A stretch of DNA of 44,732 nucleotides. Source: an uncultured Bifidobacterium sp. (lineage in GTDB: Bacteria; Actinomycetota; Actinomycetes; Actinomycetales; Bifidobacteriaceae). The position numbers were made by a program, and so were the translations under genes. The notes beneath the pieces were generated by a model. The model worked only from the letters and a program-made list of their open reading frames with translations, ran no database searches and had not been told where the DNA came from. Positions 1 to 8,622 of this stretch are shown piece by piece. The stretch lies in the NCBI GenBank assembly GCA_937874315.1, contig CALNAE010000023.1, positions 1 through 44,732 of the forward strand, read 5' to 3'. The stretch's first letter is position 1. The number at the start of each line of letters is the position of its first letter.

Positions 1-11
1 GCGGTTCGCCG

Positions 12-2621
12 GTGGATGCGGTCGTCAGATCGCAGGAGCCCCAACGGGCGACGCACGGGACGACGCTCTGTTTCGAGCGTTGGGGGTATCGCCATGCCTC
101 ACGACGACATTTTGCGGTGCGCAATCTCGATCTGACCATCCACGCCGGCGAACGCGTGCTCCTGCTCGGGGCCTCGGGCATCGGCAAGTCGACGATACTC
201 GAGGGCGCGGCGGGTCTGCTGGGTGAAGACGATTCGCAGGAACACAATGCGGCCGATGGCGGAGAGCTGGCTTCGGCAGTGGTCGACGCCGAGGGCGGCG
301 TCACCGAGGGCGGCGTGCTGGTCGATGGCGTGCCGGTGCAACGGGCCCGGGGCAAGGTGGGTCTGGTACTGCAGGATCCCGACGCCCAGGCCATCTTCCA
401 ACGGCTGGGCGATAATGTGGCCTTCGGCCCGGAAAACATGAATATGCCGCGTGCGCGCATCTGGCCGCAGGTGCGGCGCAGTCTCGCCGATGTCGGGCTG
501 GAGGGTCTGCAGCTGCATCGTTCCACCATGCACCTCAGCGGCGGTCAGATGCAACGGCTGGCGTTGGCCGGAGCCTTGGCCATGAATCCCGGAGTGTTGC
601 TGCTCGACGAGCCCACGGCCAATCTCGACCCCGCGGGCGTCGGCCAGGTGATCGAGGCCGTAACGCATGTGGTCACCGATACGCGGGCCACCATGGTGTT
701 GGTCGAGCATCACGCCGATCCCTGGATCGATCTGATCGACCGGGTCGTCGTCCTGGGATTGCAGACCGACGGCGACGCTCGTGCTCGGATCGTTCAGCAC
801 GACGGACACGACGGACACGAGGATGCGGAGCACGACGAGATAGGACGACGGGGCTTCAGGCGGACCGTCATCGTGGCCGACGGCACCCCGGACGAGGTGT
901 TCCGTGATCCTCGCCTCGATTTCGCGGCGTTGGGCATCTGGTTGCCGCGCCGCTACCGGCGCGACGGCGACGAGATCACGAGGATTCACACCGATCGCGA
1001 GCCATCCTACGATCCTGCGCAGGGCATCGGCGCGTCGGTGCTGTCAACCCGCGATCTTGCCATCGGGCGACAGGACAATGCCATCGCTACGGGCATCGCT
1101 ATGGATTTTCACGCCGGTCAGATCACGGCGCTGGTCGGCGCCAACGGTGCCGGCAAGTCGACGCTCGCCCTCACTTTGGCAGGACTGCTTGAGCCGGTGT
1201 CGGGAGCGGTGGTCGCCAGTGCCGAGTTGGAAGACGGACTGGCCGAGGCCTCGCCAATCCATTGGAAATCCACTGATCTGGCCTCACGCATCTCCTATGT
1301 GTTCCAGAACCCCGAGCATCAGTTCGCCCGCGGCAGCGTGCTCGAGGAGGTCATGCTCGGGCCGGTGCGCACGGGGACGGACCCCGATGCCGCCAGAACG
1401 CGCGCGTTGGAGCTCTTGGAACGTTTCGGGCTGCGCCAGTACGCCCACATGAACCCGTACACGCTGTCGGGGGGTGAGAAGCGACGGCTGACGGTAGCGG
1501 CAGCGCTTGCCGCGGCACCGCGCGTGCTGATCCTGGACGAGCCCACCTTCGGGCAGGATCGGCGCACCTGGATGCAGATCGTGCGGCTGATCCACGATCT
1601 GCGCGCCGATCGAACCTGCATCATCGTGGTGACACATGACCGTGATCTGGTCACCGCGTTGGGTGCCCGCGTCGTGGAATTGGAAGCGCAGGGCGACAAC
1701 CACATCGTCAACGACCGCATCGTCAACGGGCATGGTGCAAACGACGGTTTTGCGGACGGGCATGCCGTCAACGACCGCATCGCCAACGAACACTCCTCAG
1801 CCGTCGAACGCATCACGGTCAGCGCTATCAATGCGCGTTCTGAGGCCGAAACACGGTCCAGCCGGTCCGCGTATCTTGCCTCGTTGAACCCCAGCTTCCG
1901 CTTGATCGGCGGTTTTCTGGCCTCGCTGCCGTTGCTGTTGTCGTTGGACTGGGTCTCGGCGTCCGTGGCGTTAGGGCTGGAGGCCGTGGTACTGATGGCC
2001 ATCGGATTCAGCCCGATTCGCATCATCCGTTCCACCTGGCCCGTGTTCATCGGGGCACCCGGCTCCGCCGTCGCCGTGCTGTTGTACGGCAAATCGGGCG
2101 GCGACCTGTGGTGGCAGTGGGGGCTGATCCATATCACCGACCGTTCGGCGCAGTTGGCGCTCGCCACCGGCATCCGCATTCTCGCCGTAGGCATTCCCGC
2201 GATCATCGCGGTACTTGGCATCGACGCCACCGATCTGGCCGACTCCTTCAGCCAGGTGCTGCATCTGCCGGATCGGTTCGTCTACGGCGGCTTGGCGGGC
2301 ATCCGCCTGTTTTCCGTGTTGAGTGACGACTGGACGGCGTTGACGGCTTCACGGCGCTCGCGTGGGCTCGGCGACGACAACGCCATAAAGGCCTTCTTCC
2401 CGCAGTGCTTCGCGTTGCTGGTGCTGTCCATCCGCCGTTCGACCATGCTCGCCACTGCCATGGAGGCCCGCGGATTCGGCGGTATGGGGCCGCGCAGTGC
2501 GGCGCGTGTCAGCAGCGTGTACGGCCGTGATTACGTGTTCCTCGTAGGCTGCGCGGCGATCCCGGTCATCGCGCTGGTCGTGGCGGGACTTGTCGGGGCA
2601 TTCACGCTCTTGGGGGGCTGA
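12..2621 (+). CDS. Fused ECF transporter: ATPase A, ATPase A' and T subunit
   Basis: Energising module of an energy-coupling-factor vitamin or metal importer, with two ATPases and the transmembrane T protein in one 869-residue chain. ATPase 1 has a Walker A (GASGIGKST, about residues 53-61), LSGGQ signature and LLLDEP Walker B. ATPase 2 has GANGAGKST (about 375), LSGGEKR and LILDEP. The last 240 or so residues are hydrophobic and carry two Ala-Arg-Gly type motifs (SRGLG and ARGFGG), the EcfT coupling signature. A linker with a short duplicated repeat joins ATPase 2 to the T part. No S (substrate-binding) subunit is in the window, so the substrate is unknown; it may lie upstream. The start shown is a GTG with no visible Shine-Dalgarno, and the frame stays open to the window edge, so the true start may lie outside. 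Confidence 0.9.
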   Translation: MDAVVRSQEPQRATHGTTLCFERWGYRHASRRHFAVRNLDLTIHAGERVLLLGASGIGKSTILEGAAGLLGEDDSQEHNAADGGELASAVVDAEGGVTEGGVLVDGVPVQRARGKVGLVLQDPDAQAIFQRLGDNVAFGPENMNMPRARIWPQVRRSLADVGLEGLQLHRSTMHLSGGQMQRLALAGALAMNPGVLLLDEPTANLDPAGVGQVIEAVTHVVTDTRATMVLVEHHADPWIDLIDRVVVLGLQTDGDARARIVQHDGHDGHEDAEHDEIGRRGFRRTVIVADGTPDEVFRDPRLDFAALGIWLPRRYRRDGDEITRIHTDREPSYDPAQGIGASVLSTRDLAIGRQDNAIATGIAMDFHAGQITALVGANGAGKSTLALTLAGLLEPVSGAVVASAELEDGLAEASPIHWKSTDLASRISYVFQNPEHQFARGSVLEEVMLGPVRTGTDPDAARTRALELLERFGLRQYAHMNPYTLSGGEKRRLTVAAALAAAPRVLILDEPTFGQDRRTWMQIVRLIHDLRADRTCIIVVTHDRDLVTALGARVVELEAQGDNHIVNDRIVNGHGANDGFADGHAVNDRIANEHSSAVERITVSAINARSEAETRSSRSAYLASLNPSFRLIGGFLASLPLLLSLDWVSASVALGLEAVVLMAIGFSPIRIIRSTWPVFIGAPGSAVAVLLYGKSGGDLWWQWGLIHITDRSAQLALATGIRILAVGIPAIIAVLGIDATDLADSFSQVLHLPDRFVYGGLAGIRLFSVLSDDWTALTASRRSRGLGDDNAIKAFFPQCFALLVLSIRRSTMLATAMEARGFGGMGPRSAARVSSVYGRDYVFLVGCAAIPVIALVVAGLVGAFTLLGG
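1707..1790 (+). repeat. 60-bp imperfect repeat in the ECF fusion linker
   Basis: A unit starting GTCAACGACCGCATCG at 1707 recurs at 1767, a 60-bp (20-codon) period, the second copy partial. It encodes Asn/Asp/His-rich linker sequence (VNDRI, NGH and VNDRIANEH blocks) between ATPase 2 and the T domain. The period is a multiple of three, so the frame is kept. It looks like a tolerated duplication in a flexible linker. Confidence 0.6.
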
Positions 2622-2682
2622 ACGTGGTGGAGCACGGACCGGATCGGGTCTTGCGATGTTCGCGTCAGCAGCGCTCGTCGTG

Positions 2683-3237
2683 TCACTGTGCGGGAAGCAA
2701 AACGGCGGTTCTTGTGGACAGCGACGTGATGATTTCTGCGCTGAGCGCTTCGGGGCTGAGGCGGTCGTCATGATGCAGGTGGAATCGGAGGATGTTCCAA
2801 AGGCCGCCAATGATGAGCAGGTCAATGGTCTGCTCGTCGCCAAGCGCGCTGTCATGCCAAGGATGCGGTTGCGACGGCAGCAGCTCGATGAGTCGCTCGG
2901 TCTGGACATCAAGCACAGAGCCGAGCAGATTGTTGCGTTGCAGGATCTTGAGCGTGTGCACGACCGTATTCCAAAATGAAAAATAGTGGATGAGCACATC
3001 GTTGAAGTCCGTCGGCTCGAGTTGTTTCGCCTGGGCTAGATACTGATCAACCAGTTCGCTGACGTACTCGTCCACCACGTCTTGTTTGCCATGGAAATTG
3101 CGGTAGAACGTTTTCCTCGACACGCCTGCCATGGCGGCCAGTTCGGATATCGTGATCTCCTCGAAACGGCTCTTCTCGAGCTTGCAGAGCAGCGCGCCGA
3201 TTATCGCTCTCTTGGATCTCATAGCTGTTGCATTCAT
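2683..3237 (-). CDS. TetR/AcrR-family transcriptional regulator
   Basis: A 184-residue one-domain repressor-type regulator. The N-terminal helix-turn-helix is clear at about residues 20-52 (ITISELAAMAGVSRKTFYRNF, then a GKQDVV helix), the usual TetR pattern of a Thr/Ser-Arg-x-Thr-x-Tyr recognition helix. The C-terminal two-thirds is an all-helical ligand domain with no recognisable ligand signature. A purine-rich GGGAGG lies about 10 bases before the ATG. It is transcribed away from the HXXEE gene, and the intergenic region between them holds a 24-bp dyad, so autoregulation and control of that neighbour are likely. It converges with the ECF gene, 61 bp away. Confidence 0.88.
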   Translation of the reverse strand: MNATAMRSKRAIIGALLCKLEKSRFEEITISELAAMAGVSRKTFYRNFHGKQDVVDEYVSELVDQYLAQAKQLEPTDFNDVLIHYFSFWNTVVHTLKILQRNNLLGSVLDVQTERLIELLPSQPHPWHDSALGDEQTIDLLIIGGLWNILRFHLHHDDRLSPEALSAEIITSLSTRTAVLLPAQ

Positions 3238-3318
3238 CGGCCCCCGCCCTCCCTGGAGGTTGCAGACAGGCGAATGTGTCCCTGTCGTCGTTTGATTCGC
3301 TCAACCAACTCTACAGTG

Positions 3319-3342
3319 AATAGGTAACATATGTAACCTATT
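3319..3342. promoter_or_regulatory. 24-bp dyad, candidate TetR operator
   Basis: Seven-base arms AATAGGT and ACCTATT flank an ACATATGT core with one unpaired position on each side, so 22 of 24 bases are symmetric. It lies between the divergent TetR and HXXEE genes. Its right end reaches the Shine-Dalgarno (GGGAG, 3344-3348) of the HXXEE gene, so a bound repressor would cover the start of that transcript. The link to the adjacent TetR protein is inferred from position. Confidence 0.7.
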
Positions 3343-3353
3343 AGGGAGTGGAT

Positions 3354-3883
3354 ATGGGAATGTTCTTGAGTTATTGGATTCTGCCGATTCTGTTCGTGCT
3401 TCACGATTTCGAAGAGATGATAGTGATGCCGATTTGGAAGAGCAGACACCGGCGCGAGCTGTCGAAGATGAAAAGGCCGTTTTTCGGCACGGTCACGAAC
3501 GGGCAGGCGTTCTCATGCGGGGTTCTGGAAGAAATGACGATTCTTCTCATCGTCTCGACTACCTGCAGTCTGACGAATAATGCCACATGCTATCTTGCCT
3601 TCTGCATAGCGTACGCCTCACACTTCGTCATGCACTACCGCATGTGCCTGCAGCTGCGTAGGTGTACGTCCCTGGAGTGGTTTCGGTCACGATGGAGCTG
3701 CCGGTGATGATCTGGCTGATAGCTTCCTATTGGCGGATGAGCCAGGTGACGGTGACTACATTCCTCATGTACCAGGCGGTGGTGCTGCTGGTGGTGTATT
3801 CGAATCTACGGATCATGCATGGGATCATGCCGAAGATCCAATCCAGAATCCTCGCCTACGCCAATAATCCCGCATCGGCATGA
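3354..3883 (+). pseudogene. Frameshifted HXXEE-domain membrane protein
   Basis: The product begins with a hydrophobic helix followed by LHDFEEM, the His-x-x-Glu-Glu signature of the HXXEE membrane family (function unknown). The first frame runs from ATG 3354 (GGGAG five bases upstream; GTG 3348 is a weaker alternative) to a stop at 3707, but its last 15 or so residues are charged and unlike the family. Good membrane-protein sequence (VPGVVSVTMELPVMIWLIAS) resumes in another frame from about 3665 to 3883. Removing two bases from the GTGT at 3662-3665 joins the frames as ...QLRRYVPGVV... The full product would be about 175 residues. A sequencing error or dinucleotide slippage are both possible. 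Confidence 0.75.
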
Positions 3884-3970
3884 AACGGCGGACAACAGTC
3901 TTGGCTGAGCGCCGGTCCTGCGCTGCGCGATGGCCTCCATGACGATCGTCGGTTCGGTCCCGGACCGTTC

Positions 3971-4000
3971 GTGATGTCCTGTGATGTCCCGTGATGTCCC
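3971..4000. repeat. Three tandem 10-bp repeats
   Basis: GTGATGTCC followed by T or C is repeated three times with no gap, about 150 bases before the binding-protein gene. It lies in a 269-bp intergenic region. Function is unknown; a regulatory role is possible because it is just upstream of the inferred promoter. Confidence 0.6.
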
Positions 4001-4046
4001 GCAGGGCAGGCGCATTCGGTCCGTCGGCATACGGGAGCGCCTGGCT

Positions 4047-4075
4047 TTGAACTGCCTATAAGTTTTAGGTATGCG
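4047..4075 (+). promoter_or_regulatory. Possible promoter of the peptide-type ABC operon
   Basis: TTGAAC (4047-4052) and TATGCG (4070-4075) are 17 bp apart, about 78 bases before the ATG of the binding protein. The -10 match is mediocre, so this is a guess from sequence only. Confidence 0.3.
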
Positions 4076-4152
4076 ACGTGGCTTGCAGACGCGAATCGCC
4101 GCAATTACCCTCATAGCTATACCAGTTCCACCAAGGCATATCTGAGGTAAAC

Positions 4153-5838
4153 ATGACACACGACAATGACAGTGGTACGCACGGCGACGCCGATGCGGCC
4201 GACAACGCAGCAACCGTCGCCGGCACGAACGCGGTCGATGGATCAGACCATGACACGAGCCAGGCGGGAACCGATGCAGAGCTGAATGCCAGTGTCAAGT
4301 CGCGCCAATCCGGCAACGGCCACCGCGCACCATGGATTTGGATCGCGATCGCCGTTGTCGTTGTCGTCGCGATCGTGGTGGCGGCACTCACGTTTACCCG
4401 GGCCAACAAAACGACGTCTTCGAGTGCTGCGAGCAATTCGATTGCCGTCGGCCTGACATTGGCGCCAACCAATCTTGATATCCGCAACCAGTCGGGTTCC
4501 ACGCTGGATCAGATTCTCATCGGCAACGTCTACGAGGGTATCGTGGCGCGTAATGCGAAGAACCAGGTCGTGCCGGCCTTGGCCAAGAGCTGGGACGTCA
4601 GCGGTGATGGGAAGACCTATACGTTCCATCTCAACACAGGCGTCACATTCTCCAACGGGGACAAGCTCGACGCCAGCAGCGCGGCCTGGTCCATCAACCA
4701 GCTTGTCACCAAGAAGTACAACGGTGCCCAACTGCTGCGCAACTTTGCGTCCGTGCGTGCCGTGGACGCCAACACCTTGCAAATCAGCCTGAGCGCGCCG
4801 TACTCCGATCTGCTCTGGTCGCTTACCGGAAGGGCCGGCCTGGTGCTGAATCCGAAGGCGAAATACGATGCGAAAACTTCCGCGGTGGGCTCGGGGCCAT
4901 ATACGGTGAAGAGTTTCGTGGCCAACAGCTCGATTTCGTTGCAGGCCAATGCGAAATACTGGGGCGCTCATAAGGCCAAGACCGCAAATGTGCTGCTCCG
5001 CTTCTTCACTGATGACAATGCCGCCGTGAACGCTTTGAAATCCGGCGATGTGCAGGTGCTTGCGCCGATCAAAGAGAATCTTGCCGGACCCTTCCGCAAA
5101 GACACCGCTCACTATACGGTTGCAGTGGGCGACGACACCGATAAGTTCGTGCTCGCGTTCAATTCCAAAGGTTCGAAGACATCGGACAAGCGCGTACGCC
5201 AAGCCATACGGTATGCAATTGACCACAAGGCGATTATCGCCTCGCGCGGCGGGGCCGACAAGGCGCTCGGCGGACCCATCCCCAGTCTTGACCCCGGTTA
5301 TGAGGATTTGACCAAGCTGTTTCCTCATGACGTGAGCAAGGCGAAGAGTCTGCTCGCCGAAGCCGGATACAGCACGTCCAAGCCGTTGGAGCTGAACCTG
5401 ACGTATGCGAATATTTACGGGACCGAGCTGGGGGATCAACTGCGTTCGCAGCTCAAAGCCGTTGGCATCGACCTCAAGGTCAATGTCGTTGAGTTCTCCA
5501 CATGGCTGCAAGACGTCTACACCAACAAGGATTATGACCTTTCGCTCGTGGACCACAATGACAGCCATGATTTCTACCAGTGGGCGACGCCGACGTATTA
5601 CTACAATTACGACAACGAGGAAGTGCAGGCGTTGTACGCAAAGTCCGTTGCTGCGACCAGTGACGAAGAACGCGACCAGTATTTGGCGCAGGCGGCGCGC
5701 ATCGTAAGTCAGGATGCCCCCGCTGACTGGTTGTTCAACTACCGGGTCACAACGGCGTCGGTGAAGGGAGTCGAAGGGTTTCCGGTCAATTTGAACCAGG
5801 TGCTGCTGCCGCTGTATAACGTGGTCTATCGGCCGTAA
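4153..5838 (+). CDS. Peptide/nickel-type ABC transporter substrate-binding protein
   Basis: A 561-residue extracytoplasmic binding protein of the SBP_bac_5 (DppA/OppA) family, first gene of a complete importer operon. The family core runs from about residue 97 to the end, with typical stretches such as ALAKSWDVSGDGKTYTFHL, VGSGPYTVKSF and VRQAIRYAIDHKAI. Instead of a lipoprotein signal with a lipobox Cys, there is an Asp/Ala-rich hydrophilic N-terminus of about 58 residues, then one hydrophobic helix (about 61-81) and a Ser/Ala-rich linker, so it appears anchored by an uncleaved helix. The ATG is preceded by GAGG at good spacing and no later in-frame ATG precedes the helix, so the extension is probably real. 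The substrate cannot be told from sequence; peptides are the family default. Confidence 0.88.
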   Translation: MTHDNDSGTHGDADAADNAATVAGTNAVDGSDHDTSQAGTDAELNASVKSRQSGNGHRAPWIWIAIAVVVVVAIVVAALTFTRANKTTSSSAASNSIAVGLTLAPTNLDIRNQSGSTLDQILIGNVYEGIVARNAKNQVVPALAKSWDVSGDGKTYTFHLNTGVTFSNGDKLDASSAAWSINQLVTKKYNGAQLLRNFASVRAVDANTLQISLSAPYSDLLWSLTGRAGLVLNPKAKYDAKTSAVGSGPYTVKSFVANSSISLQANAKYWGAHKAKTANVLLRFFTDDNAAVNALKSGDVQVLAPIKENLAGPFRKDTAHYTVAVGDDTDKFVLAFNSKGSKTSDKRVRQAIRYAIDHKAIIASRGGADKALGGPIPSLDPGYEDLTKLFPHDVSKAKSLLAEAGYSTSKPLELNLTYANIYGTELGDQLRSQLKAVGIDLKVNVVEFSTWLQDVYTNKDYDLSLVDHNDSHDFYQWATPTYYYNYDNEEVQALYAKSVAATSDEERDQYLAQAARIVSQDAPADWLFNYRVTTASVKGVEGFPVNLNQVLLPLYNVVYRP

Positions 5839-5855
5839 CGGCAGCTTCAAGATCC

Positions 5856-6824
5856 ATGAGATTCCTTCTTCGACGCCTTGCGCTGTTCGTGGCCGCGCTC
5901 GCCGTCATCTCCATCCTGATCTTCATGGCATTGCGGGTGCTTCCCGGCGATGTGGCATCGGTGATGGCGGGGACTGATTCACCTCCAGAACGCGTGGCGG
6001 CGCTGCGTTCGCAACTTGGGCTCAACAAGCCGCTGATCGGGCAATATCTTGATTGGTCGTGGGCGCTGTTGCATGGTGATTTCGGTGTGTCGACGCTCAC
6101 GGGGCGTACGATTTCCGCACAGGTCGGCGCCCGGGTAACGGTGACTTTCCCGCTGATAGTCATGGGACTTCTCGTCGCCGTAGTGATCGGGATCCCACTG
6201 GGGTGCGCCTCGACTCTGGCCAAAAGCGGACGTGTGCGTGCTTTTCTCCACGCGTTGGCCATCGTAGGCGGTTCGATTCCCGCGTTGTGGGGAGGCTCGC
6301 TGCTTATCTTGCTGTTTGGCAGGGGTATCGGTTTGGTCGGGCTGTTTCCCTCCCAAGGCTTTCCACAAGAAGGCTGGGCGGCGTTTTCTCGCGCGTTAGC
6401 GTCGCTGGTGTTACCGGCGTTGTCGGTGGGTATCATCGTGGGTTCCGGTCTGATGCGCTATACCCACGCGGCACTAGGGGAGCTGCTGTCAAGCGGCACC
6501 ATCGATATGGCGATGGCCTGCGGCATGACCCGAACGAGGGCCGTGCTGACGGTCGGTTTGCGGCTGGCGATGCCGCAGCTCGTGTCCGTGATCGGGCTGA
6601 CGTTCGCGGAGATGATTACCGGCGTGATGGTAATCGAGAATCTCTTCAACATTCCCGGTCTAGGCCAAGGGTTGATTTCCGACCTGGGGAACCGCGACCT
6701 TATCGCCGTGCAAGGCGAGCTGTTCATGCTCGCCGCTTTCTTTTTGGTCATTGGGCTCGTCGTTGATCTGCTGCACCGAGCGCTTGACCCAAGGTTGAAC
6801 GATTTCGCAGAACGGACGCGGTGA
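5856..6824 (+). CDS. ABC transporter permease, DppB-like
   Basis: A 322-residue inner-membrane permease of the binding-protein-dependent family, type DppB/OppB. It starts with the typical RFLLRRLALFVAALAVISIL helix and LPGD motif, and has about six membrane segments. The cytoplasmic EAA-like loop that docks the ATPases is at about residues 207-240 (TIDMAMACGMTRTRAVLTVG...). It begins 17 bases after the binding-protein stop and its TGA overlaps the start of the next permease, so the genes are co-transcribed and probably coupled. It should pair with the DppC-like protein as the heterodimeric channel. Confidence 0.92.
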   Translation: MRFLLRRLALFVAALAVISILIFMALRVLPGDVASVMAGTDSPPERVAALRSQLGLNKPLIGQYLDWSWALLHGDFGVSTLTGRTISAQVGARVTVTFPLIVMGLLVAVVIGIPLGCASTLAKSGRVRAFLHALAIVGGSIPALWGGSLLILLFGRGIGLVGLFPSQGFPQEGWAAFSRALASLVLPALSVGIIVGSGLMRYTHAALGELLSSGTIDMAMACGMTRTRAVLTVGLRLAMPQLVSVIGLTFAEMITGVMVIENLFNIPGLGQGLISDLGNRDLIAVQGELFMLAAFFLVIGLVVDLLHRALDPRLNDFAERTR

Positions 6825-7717
6825 TGACCATCCTACATTCCATTTGGGCCCGTGCGCAGGGCCGTTATGCGCTGACGGTGATCTCGTTGTGGATTTTTAC
6901 CGCCCTGGTTTCGTCGCTGTGGACGCCGCATTCGCTATGGGCCACGGATGGCTACAACGTGTGGGCCGCACCTTCGGCCGATCATTGGCTGGGTACCGAT
7001 GGCACCGGAGCCGACGTGTTCAGCTGGTTGATGGCCGGTTCCGGCACGAATCTTCTCATCGTCATACTGACCGTAAGCGTATCCGCCGTGATCGGGCTGC
7101 TGCTCATCGCCGCAATGGTGTCGGGAGCCGTGATGCTTTCTGGCGTGACGGTCGTTGCCGTGGATGCTCTGATCTCGATCCCGACGGTGCTTATCGCGTT
7201 GATCCTGGCAGTGCCGTTGGGTGCGTCCATCGCCGTTATCGTTATCGCCTGCGGTCTGGGATATGGGTTGAATCTTGCCAGGGTCGCGCGGCCGCAGGCC
7301 CTGCTCGCAGCTCGTTCCGACTACGTCAAAGCGGCCGGGGCGGCGGGTATCTCGCCGTTGCGTGTGCTGCTGACTCATATTGTGCCCAATGCTATGCCGA
7401 CGATGTCAGTCCAGCTCTCGTTGTCGGCAGGCACTGCGGTGTTGGCGGAATCCGGGCTGACCTATATGGGCATCGGAGTGCCTTCGGGCGTGCCGAGTTG
7501 GGGGCATTCTCTGGCGACTTCGGTCAAATTCATCAATGTCTATCCGCTCACTGTGCTATGGCCGGGTCTGATCGTCACCGCCGTTGTCGTCGCGCTCAAT
7601 CTGTTTGGTGATGCCTTGCGAGAGGCCGCTGACCCAGTGGCGAATCCAGCGCTGCGACAGGTGCGGCAGCGGCAGGCGCGCCCCGAACCGGCGCAGCCAC
7701 GGCAGGAGCGCTCATGA
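6824..7717 (+). CDS. ABC transporter permease, DppC-like
   Basis: A 297-residue permease, partner of the DppB-like protein. An N-terminal helix is followed by HWLGTDGTGADVFSWLMAG, the conserved DppC/OppC segment, then five or so more helices and the EAA loop (DYVKAAGAAGISPLRVLLTHI, about 166-186). ATG 6824 overlaps the previous TGA; an adjacent GTG at 6821 would add one residue. The C-terminus ends in a Gln/Arg/Pro-rich cytoplasmic tail. Its stop overlaps the next gene by ATGA. Confidence 0.92.
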   Translation: MTILHSIWARAQGRYALTVISLWIFTALVSSLWTPHSLWATDGYNVWAAPSADHWLGTDGTGADVFSWLMAGSGTNLLIVILTVSVSAVIGLLLIAAMVSGAVMLSGVTVVAVDALISIPTVLIALILAVPLGASIAVIVIACGLGYGLNLARVARPQALLAARSDYVKAAGAAGISPLRVLLTHIVPNAMPTMSVQLSLSAGTAVLAESGLTYMGIGVPSGVPSWGHSLATSVKFINVYPLTVLWPGLIVTAVVVALNLFGDALREAADPVANPALRQVRQRQARPEPAQPRQERS

Positions 7718-8622
7718 GCGTGGATATTCAGGGACTGTCAATCGCGATAGGCGGGGTATCGATCGTCGGCGATGTGGACGTTCATATCGCCAGCCACAGC
7801 CGCGTTGGCCTGATCGGCGCCTCCGGCTCGGGCAAGTCCATGATCGCCCGGGCGATGATGGGCTTGCTGCCGACCGCTGCAACGCTCACCGGTTCGATTC
7901 GCTACGAAGGCGATGAGATCGTCGGCATGGATGACCGCGCGCTTGCCGATCTGCGCGGCCGGTACGTCTCCATGGTGTTCCAGAATCCTGGCAGCGTGCT
8001 GAATCCCGTCTTGACCGTCATGCAGCAGGTGATGCTGCCGCTCGCACTGCATTTCAATCTTTCGACGGAGCAACGCAGGGCCCGTGCCACCGCGATGCTT
8101 GCCAAAGTTGGACTTAACGAGTCGTTCGGCAATCGTCTTCCGCATCAGCTTTCCGGCGGGCAGCAGCAGCGCGTGGGCATCGCCACCGCGCTGGTGGGGG
8201 CACCGAAGCTGATCCTCGCCGACGAGCCGACGACCGCGCTGGATTCCATCACCCAACGTCAGATCGTGCGGCTGCTCGTATCGCTGGTCGACGAAGCCGG
8301 TGCTTCGATGTTGTTCATCACGCATGATTTTTCAGTACTTGCGCACGCCACCGAGAACTGCTACGTGCTGGACTCGGGGCGCGTCATCGAATCCGGTACG
8401 ACGCGTGGACTGCTCGACCACCCGCGCACGCCGCAGGCTCGACAGCTGGTGCATGCCGCCCGAAAGTTGACGCTTCGTGCCGATTCAGGTGAGGATGATG
8501 ACGTCGTCGATCACGAGGCTGACGCTGAACCGTCGACGTTTGAGACTCCGGATTCGGATGTGGTGCGGGCATCTCCGGATGCCTCCGCGCAGCCAGCAAC
8601 GACGGTGAGGAAAGAGCGATGA
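7714..8622 (+). CDS. ABC transporter ATP-binding protein, DppD-like
   Basis: First of two ATPases of the importer, 302 residues. Walker A GASGSGKS at 35-42, Q-loop at FQNPGSVLNP, signature LSGGQQQR, Walker B LILADEPTTALD and a switch His in FITHDFS are all intact, so it should hydrolyse ATP. The last 50 or so residues are an acidic, low-complexity tail (Asp/Glu/Ser/Pro) that replaces the usual oligopeptide-transporter C-terminal domain. The ATGA overlap with both neighbours indicates tight translational coupling. Confidence 0.92.
   Translation: MSVDIQGLSIAIGGVSIVGDVDVHIASHSRVGLIGASGSGKSMIARAMMGLLPTAATLTGSIRYEGDEIVGMDDRALADLRGRYVSMVFQNPGSVLNPVLTVMQQVMLPLALHFNLSTEQRRARATAMLAKVGLNESFGNRLPHQLSGGQQQRVGIATALVGAPKLILADEPTTALDSITQRQIVRLLVSLVDEAGASMLFITHDFSVLAHATENCYVLDSGRVIESGTTRGLLDHPRTPQARQLVHAARKLTLRADSGEDDDVVDHEADAEPSTFETPDSDVVRASPDASAQPATTVRKER

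Noticed and set aside
4243..5850. 535-codon antisense frame across the binding protein; likewise long antisense frames across pheST, metK and recN
   Set aside because: Typical antisense shadows of GC-rich genes; no motifs, no ribosome sites, and the sense genes are certain.
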